Shown here: piece after piece, positions 44,408 through 52,770 of the stretch
How positions within the stretch are numbered: position 1 is the stretch's first letter
Layout of the letters: each line of letters starts with the position of its first letter
NCBI RefSeq assembly: GCF_001611675.1
Contig: NZ_CP014766.1
Span: 3,224,001 to 3,288,000, forward strand
Direction of reading: 5' to 3'
DNA from: Pontibacter akesuensis
GTDB taxonomy: Bacteria; Bacteroidota; Bacteroidia; Cytophagales; Hymenobacteraceae
Length of the DNA stretch: 64,000 bases
Made by a program: the position numbers and the translations under genes
The notes under the pieces: generated by a model
What the model was told of the DNA's origin: nothing
The model's database searches: none
What the model saw: only the letters and a program-made list of their open reading frames with translations

Positions 44408-45355
44408 ATGCAAGTTTACTATAAAACTGTTCCTCCGGAAGTATCAATCCCTCCACTCTACCATTATACCTCCCCGGCAGGTATGTTTGGCATGACTCAG
44501 AATGGTGCATTATGGTTAACTAATCTTCTGTACATGAACGATACTTCTGAGTATACATGGGCACTGAATTGTATCAAGGAAAAGCTTAAACTGTATGAAG
44601 TAGACATAGAAATTGTTTCAGAAAATTCATTTACATCTACAATTTACGCCCGTAGCCATGGGGTTGAAGCATATATTGATTTGGCAAATTTAAATAAAGA
44701 AGTGGGAGCATTTTCATTTTCGCTCTCTCAGCGTAAGGACTCACTAAGCCAATGGAGAGGTTATTGCCCTCGTGGTGGGTATGCTATTTCATTCTATGAT
44801 GAAGGAAACTATGAATATTCGCAGCTTTCCCAAATGATTAAAAAGCATAGTTTATACATTGGTAAATGCTTATACACTGATGACGAATATGAAGTACTAG
44901 TGAGTGAGGTGATTATACATCAGGATCTTGCCACATTCCTTTGGTATATGAATGACACTAGGTGGTCTGAGGATGAACTTCAGCGCGCAGAAACCAGAGG
45001 TAGAGGTAGATATGAAACGTTGCAGGGTATCCTTGAAAGGATAGTCACTTACGCCCCATTTATCAAGCATCATGCTTTTAAAGATGAGGAAGAATGGCGT
45101 ATTGTTGCTTTTAGCAATATCCAGCAGTATAAGCATTTAACTAGGTTCAGAGAAGGTAAAGGCTTCATTGTGCCATATTTGGAAATAACATTAATAGAAA
45201 AAGATGCTCAAGGAAATTTACCTCCTGTTCAAGTTGGTGAAATAGTTGTAGGCCCAACACCGCACATGGATTTGGCTGTTAATGCCTGTCAACTGTTTAG
45301 AAGTGAATTGTCAGGAAGGGTAACTCCCTCGGATATTCCTTATCGAAATTGGTAA
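44408..45355 (+). CDS. DUF2971-family protein, AT-rich
   Basis: 315 residues. PPLYHYTSPAGMFGMTQNGA and LWLTNLLYMNDTSEYTWAL at the N-terminus, FSFSLSQRKDSLSQWRGYCP in the middle and KDEEEWRIVAF later are the DUF2971 landmarks. The family is of unknown function, is patchily distributed and is often found in accessory or defence-related islands. A/T content is clearly higher than in flanking housekeeping genes, suggesting transfer. It sits between the RAYT/REPIN locus and tRNA-Leu. Confidence 0.88.
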   Translation: MQVYYKTVPPEVSIPPLYHYTSPAGMFGMTQNGALWLTNLLYMNDTSEYTWALNCIKEKLKLYEVDIEIVSENSFTSTIYARSHGVEAYIDLANLNKEVGAFSFSLSQRKDSLSQWRGYCPRGGYAISFYDEGNYEYSQLSQMIKKHSLYIGKCLYTDDEYEVLVSEVIIHQDLATFLWYMNDTRWSEDELQRAETRGRGRYETLQGILERIVTYAPFIKHHAFKDEEEWRIVAFSNIQQYKHLTRFREGKGFIVPYLEITLIEKDAQGNLPPVQVGEIVVGPTPHMDLAVNACQLFRSELSGRVTPSDIPYRNW

Positions 45356-45403
45356 AAGCTATTCCTCATTCATATAAGTGTATTTTACCATCCCCTGAAA
45401 ACA

Positions 45404-45440
45404 AAAAAGCCTTGTAAGTTATTAACTTACAAGGCTTTTT
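45404..45440. terminator. Bidirectional terminator, perfect 17-bp stem
   Basis: AAAAAGCCTTGTAAGTT (45404-45420) pairs exactly with AACTTACAAGGCTTTTT (45424-45440) around a three-base loop. Serves the DUF2971 gene and tRNA-Leu. Confidence 0.9.
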
Positions 45441-45452
45441 ATGTTGTTAATG

Positions 45453-45536
45453 TACCCGGAGCCGGAGTCGAACCGGCACGAGTGTAACCTCATTGGTGTT
45501 TGAGACCAACGCGTCTACCAATTCCGCCATCCGGGC
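45453..45536 (-). tRNA. tRNA-Leu (anticodon CAA)
   Basis: 84 nt. The acceptor strand GCCCGGA pairs with TCCGGGT (a G-T pair at the end). The anticodon arm TTGGT-CTCAAAC-ACCAA gives CAA, a long class II variable arm follows, and the T arm is GCCGG-TTCGACT-CCGGC. No CCA is encoded. A terminator follows directly. Confidence 0.97.
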
Positions 45537-45547
45537 ATGTTCCCCTG

Positions 45548-46084
45548 TCAGGAACGAGTTGCAAACTTAGATAAACTTTCTTGAATGCGCAACAGGTATT
45601 TCTTCTTCAGGTAGTAAGTTTTTACCTCCTTCAGCGCCTCTTCTTTTGTAACGCCATGGAGCTCAGGGTATCGCTGCAAAACGGGCAGCACATCGTTATC
45701 TAATTGTGCCGTTACGCCGGTGGTTTTCTCGCCGATCTCGTGCAGTTTGTCCGCATCCATGTCAAACTCCAGCTCCATCAGCTCCTCGTTCAGCTCCATC
45801 ATCTCCATCAGGAAATCGGAGGGGAGTTCGTTTTTGCCGCCTTCCTCCAGCAGCCCGTGCTCCTTCAGGATGTACTGCATGCGCAGGTCCGGATCGGAGA
45901 GGGTGCGGTAGGCGTTGGTGTTCTGGGTGGATAGTTGCAGAATCTCCTGCTGCTTTTCCTGGGGCTCGTTGGCGAAAAAATCGGGGTGGTACTCCCGGCT
46001 CAATTTATAGTAAGTGTTTTTCAGGGCTTTCTCGTCCAGCAGGAAGCTTTCGGGTATATTATAGAATTCGAAGTAGTTGCTCAT
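45548..46084 (-). CDS. hscB: Fe-S cluster assembly co-chaperone HscB
   Basis: 178 residues. The N-terminal J domain has the HPD triad in LSREYHPDFFANEP. The C-terminal HscB oligomerisation domain contains MQYILKEHGLLEEGG and FLMEMMELNEELMELEFD. It would deliver the scaffold protein with its iron-sulphur cluster to an Hsp70 (HscA or DnaK). No isc/suf genes are nearby. Its 3' end overlaps the promoter of tRNA-Leu. A TACCTTTG box lies about 33 bases upstream of the start (46117-46124, minus strand). Confidence 0.95.
   Translation of the reverse strand: MSNYFEFYNIPESFLLDEKALKNTYYKLSREYHPDFFANEPQEKQQEILQLSTQNTNAYRTLSDPDLRMQYILKEHGLLEEGGKNELPSDFLMEMMELNEELMELEFDMDADKLHEIGEKTTGVTAQLDNDVLPVLQRYPELHGVTKEEALKEVKTYYLKKKYLLRIQESLSKFATRS
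45562..45569 (-). promoter_or_regulatory. -7 box of tRNA-Leu(CAA)
   Basis: On the minus strand TAAGTTTG matches TAnnTTTG and lies 26 bases upstream of the tRNA. A TTG begins about 20 bases further upstream. It lies within the 3' end of the hscB gene. Confidence 0.55.
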
Positions 46085-46188
46085 TTATACTTTGGTTTTA
46101 AGTAGGCATTGCTCTACAAAGGTACAGAAAGTGCCCCACTAAAGTTTTAAGCTCGGCAGCAGCGCACAATTTTGTATTGAAATAAGAC

Positions 46189-46219
46189 TTTCTATTTAGA
46201 TTTTTTCTAAATAACTTTG
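46189..46219 (+). promoter_or_regulatory. Bacteroidota-type promoter of the LuxR regulator
   Basis: TTTC (46189-46192) is separated by exactly 19 bases from TAACTTTG (46212-46219), one mismatch from TTTG-N19-TAnnTTTG. The gene starts 32 bases downstream. Confidence 0.6.
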
Positions 46220-46251
46220 TTCTGAAACTACGTTTAAACATTAACTGCCCT

Positions 46252-46887
46252 ATGTCTCCCATCCGCGTGCTTGTAGCCGATGCCAACCTGCTCATCAGGA
46301 AGGGCCTTTCCGTACTGCTGGAGCAGCAGGGGCTGGAGGTGGTGGCAGAGGCCGAAAGTGAGGCGGAGCTGATGCAACTGGTGCAGCAGCACCAGCCAAA
46401 CGTTGTGTTGCTGGATTGTAACCAGCCGGGCCTGCTGGAGGTCTCCAAAATGCGATCCTTAACAGCGCTTAGCCCAAACACGCACCTGCTCATTATTACA
46501 GACGACTGCAGCAAGGAAACAGTGCTGGGGGCATTGGAGGCAGGTGCCACCGGCTATGTGCTGAAGCTGTGCGGGGAGCAGGAGATCCTATATGCCGTGC
46601 AGGCCACGGCCCGTGGCGAGCGCTCCATGTGCAGCCATGTGCTGGAGTCGGTGTTCGCCAAAAACGACACACCGCAGGTGCTGCACCCACTTTCAGCCCG
46701 CGAAACCGAGATCATCCAGCTTATCGCCGAAGGCAAATCCACCATGGAGATAGCCGACACGCTCTTCCTGAGCCACCACACCATCAACTCCCACCGCAAA
46801 AACATCCTGCGCAAACTACAGATTAAGTCTCCCGCCGAAATGATCGTCAAAGCCCTCGACCTGGGCATCATCAAACCAAGCCGGTAA
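46252..46887 (+). CDS. NarL/LuxR-type response regulator
   Basis: 211 residues. The receiver domain (residues 1-120) has D10 and phosphoacceptor D55 (VVLLDCNQPG), Thr in LLIITDD and Lys in GYVLKLCG. The C-terminal LuxR helix-turn-helix is LSARETEIIQLIAEGKSTME and IADTLFLSHHTINSHRKNIL. A single acidic residue stands where receivers usually have two (VADAN), so Mg2+ binding may be weakened. No kinase is adjacent; the orphan PAS kinases at 28 and 31 kb are candidates by inference only. Confidence 0.94.
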   Translation: MSPIRVLVADANLLIRKGLSVLLEQQGLEVVAEAESEAELMQLVQQHQPNVVLLDCNQPGLLEVSKMRSLTALSPNTHLLIITDDCSKETVLGALEAGATGYVLKLCGEQEILYAVQATARGERSMCSHVLESVFAKNDTPQVLHPLSARETEIIQLIAEGKSTMEIADTLFLSHHTINSHRKNILRKLQIKSPAEMIVKALDLGIIKPSR

Positions 46888-46948
46888 GTTAATTTTGAAT
46901 AACTGAGTTTTGAATGATTGAATAAAGGAATTTTCAGCATGAATGAAA

Positions 46949-46985
46949 TCCCCTCGCCCCTTGGGGAGAGGGCTAGGGTGAGGGG
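46949..46985. repeat. C/G-rich palindromic repeat
   Basis: TCCCCTCGCCCCTTGGGGAG followed by AGGGCTAGGGTGAGGGG. Same unit as at 34512 and 53141. Confidence 0.75.
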
Positions 46986-47112
46986 CATACGCTGGCTTTC
47001 AAACTTAGGCAGTTGCACTTGTTGGTCTCTGCGAGCCCGTCGGGTTACAAACCCGACATCATTAAAAGACACAAGTATAAATACTTGCGCCAGCGTAAGT
47101 ATTGAAGTGAAA

Positions 47113-47142
47113 TTCCCCTCCTCGGAGGGGTAGGGGTGGGTT
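47113..47142. repeat. C/G-rich palindromic repeat
   Basis: TCCCCTCCTCGGAGGGGTAG then GGGTGGGTTA; same unit as at 34918, 52723 and 53190. Confidence 0.75.
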
Positions 47143-47247
47143 AATTTCTAAGCAGGTTTTGGGTTGCTTTAAGTTAAGCCTGCATCCGGCCAGACGCTCG
47201 CAGGAGCTGCGCACGCTGCGAGGTCTTCAGGCTGTAGCCACTTACTG

Positions 47248-47351
47248 TTGTCATTTCGAGCACTCCTGAGGCGCGAGCCGAAGAGAGCGAGCGTAGCTCT
47301 GGGTAAACTATTCGAAATCCTGAATAGATCTCTCCTTTCGTCGAGATGACA
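47248..47351. repeat. TGTCATTTCGAG repeat
   Basis: Begins GTTGTCATTTCGAGCACTCC and ends CGTCGAGATGACA. The interior has GGCGCGAGCCGAAGAGAGCG and AATAGATCTCTCC. Third member of the family in this window. Confidence 0.75.
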
Positions 47352-47429
47352 CTAGTGGAGTGGAAATGACAAGGAAAGAATTGACACTATTTAATTATTC
47401 ACTCATCCACTCAATCACTCATTCAAAAT

Positions 47430-47720
47430 TCAAACTTCCACCTGCTGCAGCGACCAGGCTTGTGGTTTATCTGAGAACAGCTTTTTAGTAGCCGGCCATA
47501 CTTGCCCGAATAATTCTGAATCGCGGTAGGCGTTCAGGTGCGTTTCGGATTGCCAGTGGCTGTAGGTGCTGTACACGTTGGGCTGGTTCACGTCCTGCAA
47601 CAGCTCCACGTGCTGGCAGCCGTCGAAGGCGCGTATCTTATCTTTTGAGCTGCGGAAGATCTCCAGGAATTCACCGGTTTTCTCCGGCAGAAAAGTCATT
47701 CTGACAATGCGAATGATCAT
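47430..47720 (-). CDS. ABM-fold (antibiotic biosynthesis monooxygenase-like) protein
   Basis: 96 residues, the full size of a dimeric ABM ferredoxin-like domain: RIVRMTFLPEKTGEFLEIFR, GCQHVELLQDVNQPNVYSTY, HWQSETHLNAYRDSELF. Members include quinol monooxygenases and haem-degrading enzymes, but most have no known substrate. It precedes a membrane protein gene and a SAM hydrolase gene on the same strand but is last in that series. Confidence 0.88.
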   Translation of the reverse strand: MIIRIVRMTFLPEKTGEFLEIFRSSKDKIRAFDGCQHVELLQDVNQPNVYSTYSHWQSETHLNAYRDSELFGQVWPATKKLFSDKPQAWSLQQVEV

Positions 47721-47749
47721 GCGTAGCGGGTTGATGTTGTTTAAAAAAA

Positions 47750-48103
47750 TCAGTGACCTGTTGCCTTGTGCTTTCTATACTCCACAATGGCAACGGCCAG
47801 GTAGGTGAGGGCGCAGGCACCAAACACGTATTGCAGGTACTGCCTGCCCTCCTGGTAAAACACCAGGGCCATCACAAACAAGGCAAAAGACTCGATGAGC
47901 AAACAGGTCTGCCGCACGTTGTGGTGGTTTAAGTGCAGCCGTTTCTCCAGCACAACGAGCGCCAGCACCAGCAGCCCGAGCAGCACCAGTATACTTCCCG
48001 ATAGCCAGTACTCGTGCGTAAGCTTGTCTGTGCCTTTCAGCAGCAGCACCAGCACCGTCATCAGGTGAACAAAGGTAGCCAGCTTCGGATTGTGCCTCCT
48101 CAT
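47750..48103 (-). CDS. Hypothetical four-helix membrane protein
   Basis: 117 residues with about four hydrophobic helices (LATFVHLMTVLVLLL, SGSILVLLGLLVLALVVLE, CLLIESFALFVMALVFYQ, FGACALTYLAVAIVEY) and a His/Lys-rich loop. No family is recognised. It lies 29 bases upstream of the ABM gene and probably shares its transcript. Confidence 0.7.
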   Translation of the reverse strand: MRRHNPKLATFVHLMTVLVLLLKGTDKLTHEYWLSGSILVLLGLLVLALVVLEKRLHLNHHNVRQTCLLIESFALFVMALVFYQEGRQYLQYVFGACALTYLAVAIVEYRKHKATGH

Positions 48104-48148
48104 ACTTACTTTATTCGGTTATTCAGTCATTCAAAATTCAGAATTAAC

Positions 48149-48925
48149 CTAACTCCCCGGGTAAAAGCGCACGTTCACCTGCGAGTCGAAACCCAGGCCC
48201 AGCAGCTCGGCGGCATGGCCCTTGTTGATGCCGATGGAGAGCTGCCCCTGGCTGTTGTAGGCACAGCAGCAGTCGCCGTCGTCTATCTGGTTGAAGTTCG
48301 GGAAAATGCGCCCCACCGTTTCACGGCCAAAGTGGATGGTGAACGTACGGCCATGCGCAATGGTCTCAATGCTGTCGCGGGTGATGTTGGTGATCAGGTT
48401 GCCGTAGCGGTCCACGTGAATGACGTGGCCGGTAATGGCGTGGTCGCCGAGGCGCAGCTGGCGGTTCATGAGCCGCACGAAATTGCTGGTGCTCTCGCCG
48501 AGCACATCCAGCTCGCCGCCTTTGGCCAGGTACACGGCCACGGGCGCCAGCAGATCCCTGGTGGGAGAGGGCATCAGCGGGTGGTCGGTTTTGAGCTCCA
48601 CCACCTGTTCGGGCTGCCCCTCAGTAAGCAGGGAGAGCAGGCCGTTATCAGCCATTAAAAAATAATGGCCCTTATACTTTGCCGCATGAAATTTGCCTTG
48701 TTTATTGCCGTGGGTATCTACAGCAATCAAATGCACCGTGCCAACCGGGAAGTCCTGGAACACGGAGCCGAAAACATACTCGGCGTGCGCGATGTTGTAA
48801 GGCTCAATGGCGTGCGAGATGTCTACAACAGTGAGTTGTGGGTCTAGCGAGATGATTTTGGCCTTTACAGCAGCCACGTAATGGTCGCTATATCCAAAAT
48901 CAGACAGAAACGTAATTACAGCCAT
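48149..48925 (-). CDS. SAM hydroxide adenosyltransferase (SAM hydrolase, DUF62)
   Basis: 258 residues. ITFLSDFGYSDHYVAAVKA, DISHAIEPYNIAHAEYVF and HVIHVDRYGNLITNI are the signature blocks of the chlorinase/fluorinase-related family. Without a halide-binding loop they cleave S-adenosylmethionine to adenosine and methionine using an activated water. Physiological role unclear. The gene is divergent from phoH with under 100 bases between them. Confidence 0.93.
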   Translation of the reverse strand: MAVITFLSDFGYSDHYVAAVKAKIISLDPQLTVVDISHAIEPYNIAHAEYVFGSVFQDFPVGTVHLIAVDTHGNKQGKFHAAKYKGHYFLMADNGLLSLLTEGQPEQVVELKTDHPLMPSPTRDLLAPVAVYLAKGGELDVLGESTSNFVRLMNRQLRLGDHAITGHVIHVDRYGNLITNITRDSIETIAHGRTFTIHFGRETVGRIFPNFNQIDDGDCCCAYNSQGQLSIGINKGHAAELLGLGFDSQVNVRFYPGS

Positions 48926-48945
48926 ACTACGAACTATAATTTGAG

Positions 48946-48953
48946 TAGATTTG
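48946..48953 (+). promoter_or_regulatory. Possible -7 box upstream of phoH
   Basis: TAGATTTG matches TAnnTTTG, about 70 bases upstream of the phoH start. No TTTG is present at the right distance. Confidence 0.3.
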
Positions 48954-49021
48954 TATCAATATATAGATTTTAGTTAAGGTAAATAAAATATTTTTAACCT
49001 ACTATATACGAGGGTAATCAT

Positions 49022-50089
49022 TTGGTTGAGAAAGTAATAACGCTAGAGAATGTTTCTCTGATCGATTTTCTGGGGACAGAGAATCAGAACATAAAACAGC
49101 TGGCTGCCGCATTCCCGAGCAGCAAAATCATTTCCAGGGGAAATGAGATCATGATTCAGGGCCAGACGCCCGAGATCACCAAGATCCACGAAATCCTTTC
49201 ATCACTCATAGACCATTACCACAAGTTTGGGAAGATTACGCATAACAGCGTAAATAGATACCTTTCTGCCGACTCCATTACGGAGGAAGACGTGATCGTT
49301 ACCTCTCCGGATGTGATCGTGTATGGTAGCAAAGGCGGCATCATCAAGGCCAAAACACCGAACCAGCAAAAGCTGGTGGATGCGGTGGAGAACAACGACC
49401 TGGTGTTTGCCATCGGACCTGCCGGTACCGGTAAAACCTATGTGTCGGTAGCGCTTGCTGTGCGTGCGCTAAAGAACAAGGAGGTCCGAAAGATCATCAT
49501 CTCCAGACCGGTGGTAGAGGCAGGCGAGAGCCTCGGCTTTCTGCCCGGCGACATGAAGGACAAGGTGGACCCGTACCTGCGCCCGATCTACGACGCGCTG
49601 GAAGATATGATTCCGGTGGAAAAGCTGAAGTACTACCAGGACAACAAGATCATTGAGATAGCGCCGCTGGCCTATATGCGCGGCCGCACGCTGAACAACG
49701 CCTTTGTGCTGCTGGACGAGGCGCAGAACACCACGCCCGCCCAAATGAAAATGTTCCTGACGCGTATGGGCCCGACGGCCAAGCTGATGGTGAACGGTGA
49801 CTGGTCGCAGGTGGATTTGCCGCGCAACCAACGCTCTGGTTTAACCGAGGCGCTGAACATACTCAAGGGTGTGAAAGGCATTGGCTTCGTGGAGATGAGT
49901 GCCGAGGACGTGGTGCGCCACAGACTGGTGCGCGACATCATCAAAGCCTACGACAAAGTGGAGGACGCGCGTAAAGCGGCCCGCGAGGAGGCCAAGGCAG
50001 CCGAAGACGGTGCCGGAACCAAGCAACCAGCCGTAGACCGCAGAAGAGCGCCTGCCAAAAGCACGAAAGCTGCCAACCCGGAAGGATAA
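49022..50089 (+). CDS. PhoH-family ATPase
   Basis: 355 residues. An N-terminal KH-like region (KIISRGNEIMIQGQTPEI) is followed by the PhoH ATPase with Walker A AIGPAGTGKTYVSVALAV and Walker B FVLLDEAQNTTPAQMKMFL. The C-terminal 40 residues are a charged Ala/Lys/Arg tail. PhoH proteins are cytoplasmic, RNA-associated nucleotidases. The start is TTG (VEKVITLEN follows), with GAGGG seven bases upstream as a plausible ribosome-binding site; no ATG is available before residue 43. This is the standard phoH, although the usual ybeY partner is not adjacent. Confidence 0.94.
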   Translation: MVEKVITLENVSLIDFLGTENQNIKQLAAAFPSSKIISRGNEIMIQGQTPEITKIHEILSSLIDHYHKFGKITHNSVNRYLSADSITEEDVIVTSPDVIVYGSKGGIIKAKTPNQQKLVDAVENNDLVFAIGPAGTGKTYVSVALAVRALKNKEVRKIIISRPVVEAGESLGFLPGDMKDKVDPYLRPIYDALEDMIPVEKLKYYQDNKIIEIAPLAYMRGRTLNNAFVLLDEAQNTTPAQMKMFLTRMGPTAKLMVNGDWSQVDLPRNQRSGLTEALNILKGVKGIGFVEMSAEDVVRHRLVRDIIKAYDKVEDARKAAREEAKAAEDGAGTKQPAVDRRRAPAKSTKAANPEG

Positions 50090-50122
50090 CAGCAGGTTGA
50101 TTTAAGACATATCGAGAAGCAG

Positions 50123-50148
50123 GTAGAGGCGCGTAACAGCGTCTCTAC
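50123..50148 (+). terminator. Hairpin GTAGAGGCGC/GCGTCTCTAC after phoH
   Basis: A ten-base inverted repeat (one G-T pair) with a six-base loop. It resembles a dispersed GTAGAGACGC palindrome seen in many cyanobacteria and Bacteroidota and probably acts as a weak terminator. Confidence 0.55.
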
Positions 50149-50167
50149 TTATTTATACTTTACAGGA

Positions 50168-50596
50168 ATGATTCAACTCAAACGCATACAGGACGAGCAG
50201 GATTTGCAGGCTGCCTTTGCCATTCGGGAAAAGGTGTTTGTGCAGGAGCAGAATGTGCCCCGCGACGCCGAACTAGACCAGCACGAGCCAACGGCAAGGC
50301 ATTACCTGGCTACGTATGATGGCGTTCCGTGCGGAGCAGCGCGCTGGCGCAAAACAGAGAACGGCGTAAAGCTGGAGCGCTTTGCAGTGCTGCCCGAATA
50401 CCGGAACAAGAACGTAGGGGCGAAGGTGCTGGAGGCGGTGCTGGAGGATGTACAGGCCGAGCAGCCGCAGCAAAAGATTTACCTGCATGCCCAATTACCG
50501 GCTGTTAATTTTTACAAACGCCACGGCTTTGCGCCGGAGGGCGAGATGTTCAGCGAGTGCGACATTCAGCACTATAAAATGACTTACAGAGGCTGA
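50168..50596 (+). CDS. GNAT-family N-acetyltransferase
   Basis: 142 residues. IREKVFVQEQNVPRDAELDQ at the N-terminus, RFAVLPEYRNKNVGAKVLEAVL as the acetyl-CoA loop, and YKRHGFAPEGEMFSECDIQHYKM at the end identify the YjcF/ElaA-like group of GNATs. Acceptor unknown. The stop overlaps the comEC start (TGATG), so the two are translationally coupled; the pairing may be incidental. Confidence 0.92.
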   Translation: MIQLKRIQDEQDLQAAFAIREKVFVQEQNVPRDAELDQHEPTARHYLATYDGVPCGAARWRKTENGVKLERFAVLPEYRNKNVGAKVLEAVLEDVQAEQPQQKIYLHAQLPAVNFYKRHGFAPEGEMFSECDIQHYKMTYRG

Positions 50597-52707
50597 TGCT
50601 ACGGTGGGCGCCATATCCAATTGTGCGCGTCACGCTGAGTTTTATACTTGGCGTTCTGCTGTATCTGTTAATAGGCAGGCAAGAAGGAATAGGCCCCGGA
50701 CTGCTTGCCTTCTTCTTTGCCCTGTTTATACTTGCCGCCATACTTGCGAAAAAGTACAGAACTGCCTTTGCCTATGATGTGGCCGGTATACTTGCCTTGC
50801 TCACTTTCGCTATACTTGGTTTCGTGATCACGCAGCAGCGCACCGAAATTTACCAGCCCAATCACCTTGCTCATCTTTCTGCTGCACCTGCCTTCTACAT
50901 CGGCGTAGTGGACGATTATGTGCTGCAAAAACCCGGCTACCAAAGCACGGTGCTGGAGGTAACGCAGGTGCAGGTAAACGGTGCCTGGCAAAAGGCCAGT
51001 GGCAAGGTGCAGCTGTCGGTGCCGCACGACTCGGAGGCGAAGTATGAACTGAAGTATGGCGATGTGCTGCTGGTAAAAGGCGCGCCGCAGGAGGTAACAC
51101 CACCGCTCAACCCCAATCAGTTCGACTATCGGAATTATCTCGCCAACAAAGGAATCCACTACCGCCATTACCTGCAGTCTTTCCAGTACCAGAAGCTCGG
51201 CCACGAACCAAACAACCTCATTTTATCCTACAGCATACAGCTGCGCCGCAACCTCGACGAGGTGCTGCGCGAGCGGATAGGGGAGAAGCGGGAGTACATG
51301 ATTGCCTCGGCACTTATACTTGGGGTGAAGGACGAACTGGACAACAGCATCCGCCAGGCCTACGCCGATACGGGCACCATGCACGTGCTGGCGGTGTCGG
51401 GGCTGCACGTGGGCCTGATCTATACCTTGCTGATGGTAGTGCTTGCCCGGATGAACAGCACGGCGCGGCAGCGCTGGCTCGGGGCTATACTGGTACTGGC
51501 GGTGCTGTGGCTGTACGCCTTCATCACCGGCCTGTCGCCTTCGGTGCTGCGGGCGGTGCTCATGTTTAGTTTGGTAACAATAGGACTGGCCCTGCGGCGG
51601 CGTACGGTCATCTACAACACGGTGGCCTTTGCGGCGGGGGCACTACTGTTTTACAACCCGTACAACCTGCTGGAGGTGGGCTTTCAGCTGTCGTTCCTGG
51701 CGGTGCTGGGCATCGTGTACCTGCAGCCGCGGCTTTACAAGCTGCTGGAGGTCGATAACTGGCTGCTCGATTTTGTCTGGGCCTATTTTACGGTGTCGGT
51801 GGCGGCGCAGCTGGCTACCTTGCCGCTGGGGCTGTACTACTTCCACCAGTTCCCGATGTACTTCTGGCTGGCAAACATTGTGGTAGTGCCGCTGGCAACG
51901 CTGGTGCTCTACTCGGGTGTGGTGGCTTTGCTGTTCAGTTGGGTGCCGGTGGTCAGCAACTGGCTTTTCGACCTGCACCTGGTGCTCACCTACCTCATGA
52001 ACGACTTCAACCTGTGGGTGCAGCGCTGGCCGCAGGCGCTCGTCAACGGCATCGACATTACGCTACTGCAGGCGGTGTTGCTGTACGCGTTGCTGCTTGC
52101 CTTTATCCTTTTCCTGGCGATTAAAAAGCTCCGCTACCTAAGTATAGCCGTGGGGCTAGTAGCCATACTTGTGGTGCAGGAGATAACGGAGGCGCAGCGG
52201 CAGCAAAGACAGAAGCAGCTGGTCGTCTACAGTGTGCGCGGCAGTACAGGTGTCGGTTTAGTACAGGGGCAACAAGCGGTGCTGCTGGCTGATTCCGCCT
52301 TACGCCACAACAAAAGTAATTACACCTTCAACGTGCAGCCGCACCTGTGGCAGTTGGGGGTGCAGCAGGCAAATATCGTTTCCTTTGTGGATGCTGCCCC
52401 GGGTACAGCGCCGCTTGTCACGCTGCCTGACAGCAACCAACTGCTGGTGTGGCAGGGCAAGCGCTGGCTTATACTTTCTCGTCCTCCCAAGCTGCACCCG
52501 AAGGCAGGCTTTGAAGTAGATTACCTTCTCTTGCGTCAGAACATCCGCGTTTGGCCTGAGCAGCTGCAGGCATATAAAGCCGGTAAAGTTATATTGGATG
52601 CCTCCAATGCTACCTGGTACCGCAAGCGCCTGCACCAGCAGCTCGATACATTGGGCATTTCATACTTTGATGTAGCGGACTCCGGAGCATTTGTTGTGGA
52701 GTTTTGA
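50596..52707 (+). CDS. comEC: ComEC/Rec2-family DNA uptake channel
   Basis: 703 residues. An N-terminal DUF4131 region with helices and an OB-like part is followed by the Competence domain (ALILGVKDELDNSIRQAYAD, GTMHVLAVSGLHVGLIYTLL, AFITGLSPSVLRAVLMFSLV), then a C-terminal soluble part of about 170 residues. That tail lacks the HxHxDH metallo-beta-lactamase motif, as in short ComECs. The protein would conduct single-stranded DNA across the inner membrane during transformation. The gene holds seven exact TATACTT/AAGTATA words plus two CATACTTG in 2.1 kb; nearly all encode Ile-Leu as ATA CTT. Confidence 0.95.
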   Translation: MLRWAPYPIVRVTLSFILGVLLYLLIGRQEGIGPGLLAFFFALFILAAILAKKYRTAFAYDVAGILALLTFAILGFVITQQRTEIYQPNHLAHLSAAPAFYIGVVDDYVLQKPGYQSTVLEVTQVQVNGAWQKASGKVQLSVPHDSEAKYELKYGDVLLVKGAPQEVTPPLNPNQFDYRNYLANKGIHYRHYLQSFQYQKLGHEPNNLILSYSIQLRRNLDEVLRERIGEKREYMIASALILGVKDELDNSIRQAYADTGTMHVLAVSGLHVGLIYTLLMVVLARMNSTARQRWLGAILVLAVLWLYAFITGLSPSVLRAVLMFSLVTIGLALRRRTVIYNTVAFAAGALLFYNPYNLLEVGFQLSFLAVLGIVYLQPRLYKLLEVDNWLLDFVWAYFTVSVAAQLATLPLGLYYFHQFPMYFWLANIVVVPLATLVLYSGVVALLFSWVPVVSNWLFDLHLVLTYLMNDFNLWVQRWPQALVNGIDITLLQAVLLYALLLAFILFLAIKKLRYLSIAVGLVAILVVQEITEAQRQQRQKQLVVYSVRGSTGVGLVQGQQAVLLADSALRHNKSNYTFNVQPHLWQLGVQQANIVSFVDAAPGTAPLVTLPDSNQLLVWQGKRWLILSRPPKLHPKAGFEVDYLLLRQNIRVWPEQLQAYKAGKVILDASNATWYRKRLHQQLDTLGISYFDVADSGAFVVEF

Positions 52708-52722
52708 GTGGGAGTGTAATAC

Positions 52723-52753
52723 CCACCCCAGCCCCTCCGAGGAGGGGAATACT
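52723..52753. repeat. C/G-rich palindromic repeat
   Basis: CCACCCCAGCCCCTCCGAGG then AGGGGAATA. Starts 16 bases after the comEC stop. Confidence 0.75.
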
Positions 52754-52770
52754 CCGCAGTAGTGAAAACA

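Larger units (their letters stand above)
46888..47429. other. Repeat-rich intergenic region, no gene seen
   Basis: Contains low-complexity GAATGATTGAATAA repeats at both ends, C/G-rich palindromes (46949-46985, 47113-47142), an inverted word pair CAAGTAT-AA-ATACTTG (47072-47087) and a TGTCATTTCGAG element (47248-47351). Confidence 0.75.

Noticed and set aside
45453..45536. Integrated element with attachment site at tRNA-Leu(CAA)
   Set aside because: No integrase gene and no second copy of the tRNA 3' end are visible in the window; kept only as a weak possibility in the accessory-stretch finding.
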